A DNA stretch of 64,000 nt, from the NCBI GenBank assembly GCA_015060165.1, contig SUZC01000009.1, forward strand, positions 22,344 through 86,343. Reading direction: 5' to 3'. The position numbers and the translations under genes were made by a program. A model generated the notes under the pieces. The model had not been told where the DNA came from and ran no database searches. It worked only from the letters and a program-made list of their open reading frames with translations. Shown one piece after another: positions 53,775-62,891 of this stretch. The stretch's first letter is position 1. Each line of letters begins with the position of its first letter. The DNA comes from Rikenellaceae bacterium (lineage in GTDB: Bacteria; Bacteroidota; Bacteroidia; Bacteroidales; Rikenellaceae).

Positions 53775-55196
53775 TTAGTGTTGTAGACGGCGCTCATTCA
53801 TCAAGCGATACTCTTTACCCCAAGTAATCGCACATATTGAAGTTGCTATTACACAGCCTATTGTAAACAACCAAAAGGTTGCGCTCCAGCCCAAATGCGC
53901 ACTGCCGGCAATCTGACCTACGACAATTTTCGAAAGCAGGGCATCGCCTAATAGGTATCCGAACAGGCCCACAAATCCTGCGGCTGTACCTGCAGCATTC
54001 TTTGGTACAAAGCTAAGAGCCTGAATACCAATAAGTGCAATAGGACCATACACCGCAAAACCGGTCAAGCTAAGTGCTCCATATACTATCGATTTGAGCA
54101 GGGCCTCACCACCACCCAGCATCATCGCGATACTTTCGGCTTGCCAATAGCATAATATTCCAACCAGAACCATCAACATATATATCACATTGACAGGTGC
54201 ACATCTACCATCGAAGAACTTCGACGACAACCAACCGCAGATAATCGTACCAGGAATACCCGCATACTCGAAGAGCGAGAAGGCAAGACGGCTCTCATCG
54301 GGCGAGAGGATCTGCATCTCCTGCAAATAAGTCGGAGCCCAATCGCTTACTCCGTAGCGAATGAAATATACAAATACGTTTGCAATGGCAATCATCCAAA
54401 GCAGGTGGTTTTTAAAGATGTAATCAACAAACAAGCGACGGAACGGAATCTTCTGTTCCTCACCCTTGGCAGCCTTGCGGCTTGTGTAGTCGTTACGATA
54501 CTCTTCGATGGGTGGTAATCCGCAAGACTCGGGAGTGTCGCGCAGAGTCCACCAGCAGAATGCTGCAAAGCAGATGGCAACAACCGATGGGAAGATAAAC
54601 GCAGCTCGCCAGCTCTCCGTAATGCCCATCGCTGCAAAAGTCGCAATTCCCAACGACACAAGCAATCCCAACGAGCCACCTCCGATGTTGTGAGAACAAT
54701 TCCATATCGACATCTTAAAGCTGCGTTCGTTCTGCGAGAACCAATGAGCCATAATTCGTCCGCACGGCGGCCAGCCCATACCCGACAGCCAACCTACGGC
54801 CAGCATAAAGGCAAACAGAACTCCAGCATTCACTGCTATCGAAGAAGAGTAAGGGACCAAACCCACGGCCATCATCACACTCGATGCGATGATAAGTCCT
54901 ACAACAAGGAACTTGCGGGCGTCAGAGTGGTCCGAGAGGCTTCCCATCAAGAATTTGCTAAATGCATAGGCAATAGGGATACCCGCCATTGCAAAACCTG
55001 CACTCTCCTTATCCAGCAAACCCTCGGCCATCATCCCAGGAGCTGCCAGCGACAGATTTTTGCGAACGAGGTAGTAGGCGGCATATCCGAAAAATGCACC
55101 CAAGAATACCTTCAATCGCATACGGCGATACTCCTTATCAATCTTATCAGCGGCCAAACGCTCACGCGGCGCAGGCGGAGAGAAAAATTCTAACAT
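53775..55196 (-). CDS. glpT: GlpT-type organophosphate:phosphate antiporter
   Basis: Probably imports glycerol-3-phosphate in exchange for phosphate. The 473-residue inner-membrane protein has twelve helices and belongs to the OPA branch of MFS: YYLVRKNLSLAAPGM, SDHSDARKFLVVGL, GMGWPPCGRIMAHWFS and NCSHNIGGG are OPA hallmarks. Linkage to glpD (55 bp upstream) supports glycerol-3-phosphate over hexose phosphate. Expressed with glpD, with a hairpin between that may lower expression. Confidence 0.87.
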   Translation of the reverse strand: MLEFFSPPAPRERLAADKIDKEYRRMRLKVFLGAFFGYAAYYLVRKNLSLAAPGMMAEGLLDKESAGFAMAGIPIAYAFSKFLMGSLSDHSDARKFLVVGLIIASSVMMAVGLVPYSSSIAVNAGVLFAFMLAVGWLSGMGWPPCGRIMAHWFSQNERSFKMSIWNCSHNIGGGSLGLLVSLGIATFAAMGITESWRAAFIFPSVVAICFAAFCWWTLRDTPESCGLPPIEEYRNDYTSRKAAKGEEQKIPFRRLFVDYIFKNHLLWMIAIANVFVYFIRYGVSDWAPTYLQEMQILSPDESRLAFSLFEYAGIPGTIICGWLSSKFFDGRCAPVNVIYMLMVLVGILCYWQAESIAMMLGGGEALLKSIVYGALSLTGFAVYGPIALIGIQALSFVPKNAAGTAAGFVGLFGYLLGDALLSKIVVGQIAGSAHLGWSATFWLFTIGCVIATSICAITWGKEYRLMNERRLQH

Positions 55197-55218
55197 AACT
55201 CAAAGTTTTAATTTGGGA

Positions 55219-55242
55219 CTGTCCAACAAATATATTGGGCAG
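55219..55242 (-). terminator. Hairpin between glpD and glpT
   Basis: CTGTCCAA/TTGGGCAG stem with one G-T pair, loop of 8, only a weak T-rich tail. May be a partial terminator or processing site that sets the glpD:glpT ratio. Confidence 0.5.
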
Positions 55243-55251
55243 CCTACGTTG

Positions 55252-56817
55252 TTAGCAAACGATATAATTGTTCGATACGCGGGTGAACGACTCAACCTGT
55301 GCATCAATCCACTCCTTATCCTTGCCCATCTCCTCGGCCATAACCTCGGCAACCTTACGAGCAGCCTTCTGAGCCTCGCGGGCATCGACAAACAACAGGC
55401 GCACACGACGTGCCAAAACATCCTCTACGGTCTGCGCCATCTCCTTGCGGATAGCCCAGATAACCTCGGCCAAAGTGTAACCGTACTTGTCGCTGATAAG
55501 CTCGCCCAATGCAGGATTCTCCTTAATCATAGCGCGGATTGCAGGCTCGTCGCTACCATAAACGTACATATGGTCGGCCAAATTGGGGTTAGGACGCCAG
55601 CCGTGAACTTTGAGCTTGCGAGTTACGCACTTGCGCTTCTCGATTTTGCCCATCTCGATCGCTTTGTCGACTGTATCCTCAGCCATACGGCGATATGAGG
55701 TCCATTTTCCTCCGGTGATTGTAATAAGATCGTGATCCGAAACGATAATTTTATGGCTACGAGATACCTCCTTTGAGCTCTTACCCTCCTTCTTGGGCGC
55801 TGCCAATGGACGCTGGCCAGCGAATACAGAAACGATATCTTTGCGAGTAGGTGCAGGGCTCATATAAAGGCCTGCTGTGCCAAGGATAAAGTCAATCTCC
55901 TCATCGAGAGGCTTAGGCTCGCTCTCGGCTGTAGGGCGCTGGATATCGGTAGTACCAACTACAACCTTGTCGTGCCAAGGTACTGCAAACAATACGCGAC
56001 CATCAGATGTCTTGGGGACCATAATAGCATAGTCGCTCTGCAAGAACTTCATATCGAGCACAAGGTGAACACCCTGACTAGGAACAACCATCTTGGGCAT
56101 ATCGGGCTTGTCCATCTGCATTACTTCGTCAACAAAGATACCGGCTGCATTGATAACAGCCTTTGCCTTTACGGTGTACTCCTTGCCACTCTGCAAATCG
56201 CGAGCTACAACACCGCAAGCCTTACCCTCGCTATCGTGCAAAACCTTCTCAACAGCCGTGTAGTTAGCAACAACGGCACCCTGCTCAACAGCAGTCTGTG
56301 CAAGGTTTATGGCCATTCGAGAATCGTCGAACTGACCATCGTGGTATACAACGCCACCCTTCAAGCCTTTGACTGCCGATGTGGGGAGATACTCCAATAC
56401 CTTCTTGGCTGAGATAAAGCGTGAGCGACCATAACCGAAACCAAATGAAAGGATGTCGTAGAATAGCAAGCCACAGAAATATAGGAAATTATCCCAATGG
56501 CTGTAGTTTGAAATTACGAAAGCCTGATCTTTAACCAAATGAGGCGCATTCTGCTTCATTAGACCACGCTCGTGGAGTGCCTCGCGTACCAAATCAACTT
56601 CCAACTTCTGCAAATAACGTACACCTCCATGAACCAACTTGGTAGAGCGACTTGAAGTACACTTTGCGAAGTCCTCACGCTCAAAAAGAGCCACATTGTA
56701 GCCACGAGATGCAGCATCGACAGCACAACCCAAACCTGTTGCACCACCACCAATTACGACGACGTCCCATACCTTGTCGGCATCGTCAAGACGAGATAAA
56801 AGTTCTGTTCTTTTCAT
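55252..56817 (-). CDS. glpD: Glycerol-3-phosphate dehydrogenase, FAD-dependent
   Basis: Oxidises glycerol-3-phosphate to dihydroxyacetone phosphate, passing electrons to quinone at the membrane. The 521-residue protein has the FAD motif VVIGGGATGLGCAVDAASRG (from about 20), SSRSTKLVHGGVRYLQ, and a C-terminal DAO_C domain. An in-frame start 19 codons earlier is unlikely: the family begins close to MKRTELLSRL. No glycerol kinase gene is nearby. Divergent from the DeoR regulator, from a promoter about 190 nt upstream. Confidence 0.95.
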   Translation of the reverse strand: MKRTELLSRLDDADKVWDVVVIGGGATGLGCAVDAASRGYNVALFEREDFAKCTSSRSTKLVHGGVRYLQKLEVDLVREALHERGLMKQNAPHLVKDQAFVISNYSHWDNFLYFCGLLFYDILSFGFGYGRSRFISAKKVLEYLPTSAVKGLKGGVVYHDGQFDDSRMAINLAQTAVEQGAVVANYTAVEKVLHDSEGKACGVVARDLQSGKEYTVKAKAVINAAGIFVDEVMQMDKPDMPKMVVPSQGVHLVLDMKFLQSDYAIMVPKTSDGRVLFAVPWHDKVVVGTTDIQRPTAESEPKPLDEEIDFILGTAGLYMSPAPTRKDIVSVFAGQRPLAAPKKEGKSSKEVSRSHKIIVSDHDLITITGGKWTSYRRMAEDTVDKAIEMGKIEKRKCVTRKLKVHGWRPNPNLADHMYVYGSDEPAIRAMIKENPALGELISDKYGYTLAEVIWAIRKEMAQTVEDVLARRVRLLFVDAREAQKAARKVAEVMAEEMGKDKEWIDAQVESFTRVSNNYIVC

Positions 56818-57161
56818 TTGTGTATTATCTTTTGTATATCTATTCCGAATATGGTTGCAGATGATGTGACTCACCGACTGAGCGAATCTGAGAGCTGGTT
56901 GCGAAACAAAACTCTCGTTATGAGGGCTGATTTAGTCGTTATTTTCAGCAATTTATGCCAATCTACGGGCAGAAAGAGTAATCGCAGACTTTCGGTTTGT
57001 TTTCATTGCGAAACAAAAGTAGTATTAATTCAAAACATTGACAAATATTTCGGCAGGAAATATCTGATTTTATGTTATTTTTCTGTTGTTTAAGCCTTGG
57101 ATTATGCTTTTTTGCGTGATATTTACTATCTTTACACATCGAAATATAAAATTCAACGGTT
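56818..57161. other. glpD leader and divergent control region
   Basis: 344 bp without a gene. A minus-strand promoter lies at 57015-57046 and the DeoR gene starts at 57162. The part between 56818 and about 57008 would be the transcribed glpD leader. I found no clear riboswitch or repeated operator. The DeoR side has TATCTTTA at 57127-57134, one base off the -7 consensus. Confidence 0.5.
57015..57046 (-). promoter_or_regulatory. Promoter of glpD-glpT
   Basis: On the minus strand: TTTG (57043-57046), 20 bp, TACTTTTG (57015-57022). Good match; predicted RNA start near 57008. Confidence 0.7.
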
Positions 57162-57938
57162 ATGACCATCAACGAAAGACACGATTTGATTATAAAAGAA
57201 TTGGACTCGAAGGGACAAGTTAGTGTGACCGAGCTGTCTACTATGCTCAATGTCTCGGAGGTTACGATTCGAAAAGATCTCACACTGCTTGAGCAGAGCA
57301 ACCGATTGTATCGTGCCCACGGCAAGGCTATCAAAATGAGCCCATACATCAACGACCGCGATGTAAATGTAAAGTTTTCGCAATATCCGGCCGAGAAGAC
57401 AGCAATAGGTAAAATGGCCGTATCGCTCATCGAACCCAACGACTCGATAATCATCGCATCGGGTACGACAGTGGAGTATTTTTCTCGCGAGGTATACGCC
57501 AATGAATCGTTGGGACGTCTGACAGTTATCACATCGGCCCTTAACGTGGCTTCGATTTTGGCCAAAAACCGCAATTTCGAGGTGGTGCAATTGGGAGGTA
57601 TTGTGCGAGGTACGGCGCTCTCGGCTGTAGGTAGTGATGCCGAGCATATGCTGGAGAACTTCAATAGCAGCAAGCTCTTTATCGGAGTCGATGGTATAGA
57701 TTTGGAGTATGGCCTTTCAACGACTAACCTCCTGGAAGCCAACCTTAACCGCGTAATGATCCGCTCATCGCAGAAGACTATTGTTTTGTGCGACAGCTCG
57801 AAATTCGGGCGTCGTGGATTCAGTCGAATATGCGAGATTGACGATGTCGACCAGATAATTACCGACGCAGGAATTCCCACACACACATTGGATGCGCTGC
57901 AACAGCGTGGAATAGAGGTTACAATTGTCGAGTCGTAA
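57162..57938 (+). CDS. DeoR-family regulator, probably GlpR
   Basis: A 258-residue repressor type. The N-terminal HTH is NERHDLIIKELDSKGQVSV then the helix pair ending LNVSEVTIRKDLTLLE. The DeoRC sensor domain follows with IASGTTVEYF, ITSALNVA, QLGGIVRG, FIGVDGID and VLCDSSKFG, the sugar-phosphate pocket pattern. Divergence from glpD-glpT suggests it responds to glycerol-3-phosphate, but that is inferred from position. Confidence 0.88.
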   Translation: MTINERHDLIIKELDSKGQVSVTELSTMLNVSEVTIRKDLTLLEQSNRLYRAHGKAIKMSPYINDRDVNVKFSQYPAEKTAIGKMAVSLIEPNDSIIIASGTTVEYFSREVYANESLGRLTVITSALNVASILAKNRNFEVVQLGGIVRGTALSAVGSDAEHMLENFNSSKLFIGVDGIDLEYGLSTTNLLEANLNRVMIRSSQKTIVLCDSSKFGRRGFSRICEIDDVDQIITDAGIPTHTLDALQQRGIEVTIVES

Positions 57939-57977
57939 AAAAGCTGGATTCAAGGCCTATCCTTAGAGAAAAATTAT

Positions 57978-57985
57978 TACCTTTG
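57978..57985 (+). promoter_or_regulatory. Promoter -7 box directly before dnaX
   Basis: TACCTTTG ends only 7 bp before the dnaX ATG. If used, the mRNA would start at or within one or two bases of the ATG. No strict -33 TTTG was found. Confidence 0.5.
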
Positions 57986-57992
57986 CGCTATT

Positions 57993-59882
57993 ATGAGTGA
58001 ATTTATCGTTTCGGCACGCAAATATCGCCCTGCTACGTTTGCTTCGGTAGTGGGTCAGCAGAGTATCACCTCGACGTTGAAAAACGCAATCGAGCGTGGT
58101 CAGTTGGCGCACGCATACCTGTTCTGCGGACCTCGCGGTGTAGGCAAGACCACTTGCGCCAGAATCTTTGCCAAAGCGATAAATTGTATGAACCCCAACG
58201 GAGCAGAGGCTTGTAATGAGTGCGAGTCGTGCCGGGCGTTTAACGAGGGTCGTTCGATGAATATCCACGAGCTTGATGCTGCGTCGAACAACTCGGTTGA
58301 CGATATCCGTAATCTAATTGAGCAGGTTCGCATCCTGCCGCAGGTGGGGCGATATTCGCTGTTCATCATCGATGAGGTTCATATGCTTTCGCAGCAGGCT
58401 TTCAATGCCTTCTTGAAGACATTGGAGGAGCCACCCAAGCATGCGGTATTTATCCTCGCGACTACCGAGAAACATAAGATTATCCCCACAATTTTGTCGC
58501 GTTGCCAAGTCTATGACTTCAAGCGAATCAGAGTGGAGGATTCGGTGAAATATCTGAAATATATTGCTGATAACGAGGGTGTGACGTGCGATGAAGAGTC
58601 GCTTAACCTCATTGCACAAAAGGCTGATGGAGGTATGCGTGATGCGTTGTCGATGTTCGATAAGGCTGTTTCGTTCTGTAATGCCAATCTGCAATACAAG
58701 CAGGTGGCTGAGACGCTCAATGTACTCGATTACGATACCTACTTCTCGATGACCGAGTTGCTACTCGCTGGAGATTATACATCGGCACTTATCCGCTACG
58801 ATGAGGTGTTGTCGAAGGGCTTTTCAGGTCAGACTTTCATGGCCGGTCTGAATCAGCATATGCGAGATTTGCTCTTGGCAAAAGGCCCTGCAATCTCGCT
58901 GATTGAGCTTACGGGAACTCTATTGGACAGATATCGCCAACAAGCAGCGCAATGTTCGCCAGAATTTCTTTTCGGAGCTATTTCGTTGCTAACGGAGGCA
59001 GATGGCAAAATCAAGCAGTCATCTAACCAAAGATTGCTTGTTGAGCTGGGACTAATGAAGATTGCAGGTCTCGGCAAAAAAAAAAATAACGACAGCGATA
59101 TAGCTTCTGCAGAGGATTATCCCCTGCCCGAACTACCTCAAAACATAACACCGGCAGTAGCAACTGCGCCAACATCGGTTGTTGGGACAACGGCAACGGT
59201 TAGCCAGGTGCCAAATGTCGATAGCGCACAACAGATAGCTGCGCAGGATACACCACAGCGTCCGTCTCGGAATTTATTGCCGAATGCTATAAATGTGGAT
59301 GAGCCAGTAAAGACGCAACTTGTTAATAATAACCCAACAAGCTCGCAAGTGGCAGCCGCACAACAGTCGAAAAGTGCCTCTTCTGAGTCTTCGCAGCAGC
59401 CCACTCACATCCCGCCGCGTCGTTCGGCACTTGCCGGATTTTCGCTCTCGGAGTTGCTAAGTTCAACATCGACGCTCGTAGAGCAGGCTGAGGAGAAGAA
59501 AAAGAGTGCCGAGCAGATTGTCATTGATCCTCAGAGCGAGTGGAAACTCAACGAGCATCGCAAGCAGGTTGTAGAGTCTATTCTTCATGAACGTCCGCGT
59601 TTTGTTGTCGCATTTGAGTCGATGCAGGTGGAGGGACATATCATTAAATTGGAGGTGCCGTCACAAACTCTCTACGAGGAGATTATGCGCTCGAAGACCG
59701 AGATTCTGATGCAGATGGCTCGCACGGCAGGAGTCGAGGGAATGTTGGATATGCAGATAACCGTGAATGAACAAATTAAGGCCTCTCGCCCTATCAAGTT
59801 GGAAGATAGGATTCACTTTATGACCGAGAAGAATCCTCTGCTATTGGAGCTGAAAAAAGCTCTGGATATGGAGTATGAATAG
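57993..59882 (+). CDS. dnaX: DNA polymerase III subunits gamma/tau
   Basis: Clamp-loader ATPase of the replisome. The 629-residue tau form has Walker A GPRGVGKT (46-53), the zinc site C65/C74/C77/C80, IIDEVHML and the SRC sensor in ILSRCQVYDF, then domain III to about 360. At codons 362-365 the gene has eleven A in a row (59076-59086): one extra A, or a -1 shift, gives AAA TAA, and one fewer A reaches TAG after five more codons. A truncated gamma of about 365 residues is thus predicted. The rest is a variable linker with repeated T/V/Q/S and a C-terminal tau domain. Frame is otherwise intact. Confidence 0.96.
   Translation: MSEFIVSARKYRPATFASVVGQQSITSTLKNAIERGQLAHAYLFCGPRGVGKTTCARIFAKAINCMNPNGAEACNECESCRAFNEGRSMNIHELDAASNNSVDDIRNLIEQVRILPQVGRYSLFIIDEVHMLSQQAFNAFLKTLEEPPKHAVFILATTEKHKIIPTILSRCQVYDFKRIRVEDSVKYLKYIADNEGVTCDEESLNLIAQKADGGMRDALSMFDKAVSFCNANLQYKQVAETLNVLDYDTYFSMTELLLAGDYTSALIRYDEVLSKGFSGQTFMAGLNQHMRDLLLAKGPAISLIELTGTLLDRYRQQAAQCSPEFLFGAISLLTEADGKIKQSSNQRLLVELGLMKIAGLGKKKNNDSDIASAEDYPLPELPQNITPAVATAPTSVVGTTATVSQVPNVDSAQQIAAQDTPQRPSRNLLPNAINVDEPVKTQLVNNNPTSSQVAAAQQSKSASSESSQQPTHIPPRRSALAGFSLSELLSSTSTLVEQAEEKKKSAEQIVIDPQSEWKLNEHRKQVVESILHERPRFVVAFESMQVEGHIIKLEVPSQTLYEEIMRSKTEILMQMARTAGVEGMLDMQITVNEQIKASRPIKLEDRIHFMTEKNPLLLELKKALDMEYE
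59076..59086 (+). promoter_or_regulatory. A11 slippery tract in dnaX
   Basis: Eleven consecutive A within codons 362-365. Both alternative frames stop within six codons. A weak hairpin GCAG-GG/CC-CTGC sits 22 nt downstream (59109-59127). This is the layout of known programmed or transcriptional slippage sites in dnaX of other bacteria. Confidence 0.7.
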
Positions 59883-59955
59883 CACCGAGACCAGAGGTGG
59901 GTGGGGATATGATTATATTATATATTAAGGTATATAACGAATAAAATATATAGAA

Positions 59956-61254
59956 ATGGCACAAAAGAACTTTGTAGAGGAGTTGGAGTGGCGTGGTATG
60001 ATCCACACGATTATGCCTGGAGCCAAAGAGCAACTCGAGAAGGAGATGACAACGGCTTATTTGGGTATCGATCCCACAGCCGATTCTTTGCATATTGGTC
60101 ACTTGGTAGGAGTGATGATTCTCAAGCACTTCCAGATGTGTGGACACCGTCCTATCGCATTGGTCGGTGGTGCAACAGGTATGATTGGCGACCCCAGCGG
60201 TAAGTCGCAAGAGCGTAATTTGCTGGATGAGAATACATTGCGTCACAATCAGGAGGCTATCAAGCGCCAGCTTGCTAAACTTATTGATTTTGAGTCGGAT
60301 GCCGAGAATAAGGCTCTTTTGGTGAACAACTACGACTGGATGAAGGAGTTCTCATTCCTCGACTTCGCTCGAGATATCGGTAAGTGTATCACTGTAAACT
60401 ACATGATGGCGAAGGACTCTGTTAAGAAGCGTTTCAGCGGCGAGGGCGATGGTATGTCGTTCACCGAGTTTACCTACCAGCTTTTGCAGGGTTATGATTT
60501 CTTGCACCTCTATCAAACCTTGAATTGTAAGGTTCAGTTGGGTGGTGCTGACCAGTGGGGTAATATCACCACAGGTACCGAGCTTATCCGTCGCAAGTTA
60601 GGTTCTGAAGCTGAGGCATTCGCAATCACATGTCCGCTTATCACAAAGGCCGATGGCACTAAGTTCGGTAAGACGGAGAGCGGTAACGTATGGCTCGATG
60701 CTCGCTACACCTCGCCATACAAGTTCTATCAGTTCTGGTTGAACGTAAGCGACGACGATGCAAAGCGCTACATCAAGATCTTCACATTGCTCGACCGCGA
60801 GACTATCGAGAATCTTATCGCTGAGCACGAGGCAGCACCCCATATGCGCGCATTGCAGAAGACTTTGGCAAAGGAGATTACCACAATGATTCACTCTGCT
60901 GAGGAGTATGAGAAGGCTGTTGAGGCTTCGCAGATACTTTTTGGAGGTGCAACATCCGAGGCATTGCACAAACTCGATGAGCAGACTCTTTTGCAGGTGT
61001 TTGAAGGTGTTCCTCAGTTCTCTATCAAGCGTGAGCAGTTGGGCGTATCGTTTGTTGACCTCTGCGCTGACCTTACAAAGGTATTCCCATCGAAGGGCGA
61101 GTGCCGTAAGATGATTCAGGGTGGTGGCGTGTCGCTTAACAAGGAGAAGGTTGCCGATCCTATGCGCGAGGTTACAGAGAACGACCTTATCGCTGGTAAG
61201 TATATGATTGCTCAACGCGGTAAGAAGAATTACTACCTGATTATCGTTGAATAA
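59956..61254 (+). CDS. tyrS: Tyrosyl-tRNA synthetase
   Basis: Charges tRNA-Tyr. The 432-residue class I enzyme has HIGH at 46-49, the tyrosine pocket GYDFLHLYQ and [14 protein letters not shown] at 236-240 (KMSKS equivalent) and a C-terminal S4 RNA-binding domain ([19 protein letters not shown]). Full family length. Located 73 bp after dnaX and 53 bp before folB. Confidence 0.97.
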   Translation: MAQKNFVEELEWRGMIHTIMPGAKEQLEKEMTTAYLGIDPTADSLHIGHLVGVMILKHFQMCGHRPIALVGGATGMIGDPSGKSQERNLLDENTLRHNQEAIKRQLAKLIDFESDAENKALLVNNYDWMKEFSFLDFARDIGKCITVNYMMAKDSVKKRFSGEGDGMSFTEFTYQLLQGYDFLHLYQTLNCKVQLGGADQWGNITTGTELIRRKLGSEAEAFAITCPLITKADGTKFGKTESGNVWLDARYTSPYKFYQFWLNVSDDDAKRYIKIFTLLDRETIENLIAEHEAAPHMRALQKTLAKEITTMIHSAEEYEKAVEASQILFGGATSEALHKLDEQTLLQVFEGVPQFSIKREQLGVSFVDLCADLTKVFPSKGECRKMIQGGGVSLNKEKVADPMREVTENDLIAGKYMIAQRGKKNYYLIIVE

Positions 61255-61307
61255 GCGGTTTATCAACGACAAAGACGACTTATTAACAACGTTATACGCT
61301 AAAAACA

Positions 61308-61661
61308 ATGCTTTACACTATTCGTCTCGAACAGATGGAGTTCCGTGCCTTCCACGGCTGCTACGATTTGGAGCAGAAGGTGGGCAACCGCTTTAATGTT
61401 GAGCTAACTATCACTACCGAGCTGGGTAGTGTAGCCGACGAGGATGCAGTTGAAAAGGCTGTGAATTATCTTACTGTGTATGAGGTGGTTCGCGAGCAGA
61501 TGGCTATAACGCAGCGCACCATTGAGCGAGTTGCTCAGAATATCATTCGAGCTGTGAAGGAGAATTTTCCACAAGTTGTCGAGGTGGAGTGCTGCGTTTC
61601 AAAATTGGCGCCACCGTTGGGAGGTAAAATTGGCCGAGTGAGCGTAATTCTCAAAGCATAA
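61308..61661 (+). CDS. folB: Dihydroneopterin aldolase
   Basis: Splits dihydroneopterin to 6-hydroxymethyl-dihydropterin in folate synthesis. The 117-residue protein has the substrate motif FRAFHGCYDLEQKVGNRF with the conserved E of the active site, NYLTVYEVV with the binding tyrosine, and the late catalytic lysine in SKLAPP. Normal family length. Followed by a strong hairpin. Confidence 0.94.
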   Translation: MLYTIRLEQMEFRAFHGCYDLEQKVGNRFNVELTITTELGSVADEDAVEKAVNYLTVYEVVREQMAITQRTIERVAQNIIRAVKENFPQVVEVECCVSKLAPPLGGKIGRVSVILKA

Positions 61662-61696
61662 GTAGCTGGTTGTTAACAAACATAATCAATATTATA

Positions 61697-61728
61697 AGAG
61701 GGCTAACACTTTTTAGTGTTAGCCCTCT
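61697..61728 (+). terminator. Terminator of folB
   Basis: Perfect 14-bp stem (AGAGGGCTAACACT and complement) with a TTTT loop. T-tract after it is weak. Confidence 0.85.
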
Positions 61729-61940
61729 CTTCCCTGAAAGTAACGTAGTCATATGCTGTTGGCGCATATAATGTATTAAAATGACTCTAATCGGCTGCTA
61801 ACCACTGCATTGTCGCCGCCATTCACCCCATATTCAGACCTTTTATCCCGAATAATTCTTCGGAATCAAAATTTTGTGTTTATCCCTATAGATTTTGCAA
61901 CTACGTTCCAACTCTATTTGTCTCATAAGTAGAACGTTAA
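61729..61940. other. Non-coding stretch after folB
   Basis: No gene seen. Holds a small hairpin CCGAA/TTCGG at about 61849-61864 and otherwise nothing recognisable. Confidence 0.4.
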
Positions 61941-61977
61941 ATAAAAAAGAGTCTGCCCGACTTATGTCGGGCAGACC
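61941..61977 (-). terminator. Terminator of DUF4998 gene
   Basis: Perfect 11-bp stem GTCTGCCCGAC/GTCGGGCAGAC with TTAT loop; on the minus strand it is followed by a T-run. A second hairpin (61994-62017) stands between it and the stop codon. Confidence 0.85.
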
Positions 61978-62033
61978 TTCATTCTATTTCAGCTGTACCT
62001 CCCTTGTGGGGTGTACATTAGAAATCCGAGTAA

Positions 62034-62870
62034 TTACTCAGCAGGAGTCTCCTCTGGAGTCTCAGGCTCTGGCTCTGGCTCGGGAACAACAATCTCAGAA
62101 GCTACAGCAGTAGCGCTATCTGAGAACTCATATGCATCATAACAAATCTTGTTGTAGAAGAAAATACCCTTGCTCTTCACCAAGAAGTTAGTTGCATAAG
62201 TGTTCATTGTGTACTCGATCTTGTACTCGCCAGCAGGAAGAATCTCCTCCAAGTCAACAGTCTTCTCAACGGCACGGCAATAGTAAGCATTACCCTTACC
62301 AGAGTTCTTCTTCTCGAAAGGATTGAACTCGATAGAGAAGTCCTTCTCAAGAGTTGCGTCAGCACCAGTCAACTTGATCTTAAGCAAGCCACCCCACATG
62401 TTCATCGCACCAGACATATTCTTGATGAGCAAACCGTGAGTATGGTTCGCAGTCTCAACGAACGCAAAAGTAGGAATTGTCATAATGGCAAGGTCAGCCT
62501 GACCATATACCTTAGCATCAACTGAAACGGGGAGTGAAAGGTTGCCGTAAGCATCCTTAGTCTTAACTACAAAAGTATAAGTAAATGACTCCAAGCCCTC
62601 TACGATATACTCAGAAGCAAGAGAATCGATTGTTACAACATTCTCACCATCGTTCCATGAAATCTCAATACCCTTAGCTACTGAGTCCTCAGGCTTATTC
62701 CAAGTAAGAATAGCTCGCTCAAAGCCAGGCTGTACAGAGAAACCGGTAACTTTAGTAGAATAAATAGAAATATCAGTTCTATAATCCTTATAAAGCTCGT
62801 CCATGTTGTCGCACGATGCCAAACCGAACATCAATGCTACAGCGGGAATTAAATATTTAATCATTTTCAT
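62034..62870 (-). CDS. DUF4998-type surface lipoprotein
   Basis: A 278-residue lipoprotein (lipobox LASC, C20) with the DUF4998 start CDNMDELYKDY and fibronectin-like strands (GFERAILTWNKPEDSVAKGIE, where the last part is the second strand). DUF4998 proteins sit next to SusC/SusD genes and probably bind or help handle glycans at the surface. The C-terminus is an unusual tail of alternating proline and glutamate (from about 260), perhaps a spacer or disordered. 21 bp behind the next gene. Confidence 0.8.
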   Translation of the reverse strand: MKMIKYLIPAVALMFGLASCDNMDELYKDYRTDISIYSTKVTGFSVQPGFERAILTWNKPEDSVAKGIEISWNDGENVVTIDSLASEYIVEGLESFTYTFVVKTKDAYGNLSLPVSVDAKVYGQADLAIMTIPTFAFVETANHTHGLLIKNMSGAMNMWGGLLKIKLTGADATLEKDFSIEFNPFEKKNSGKGNAYYCRAVEKTVDLEEILPAGEYKIEYTMNTYATNFLVKSKGIFFYNKICYDAYEFSDSATAVASEIVVPEPEPEPETPEETPAE

Positions 62871-62891
62871 AGCTTTAATCTTTTTAAGTTA

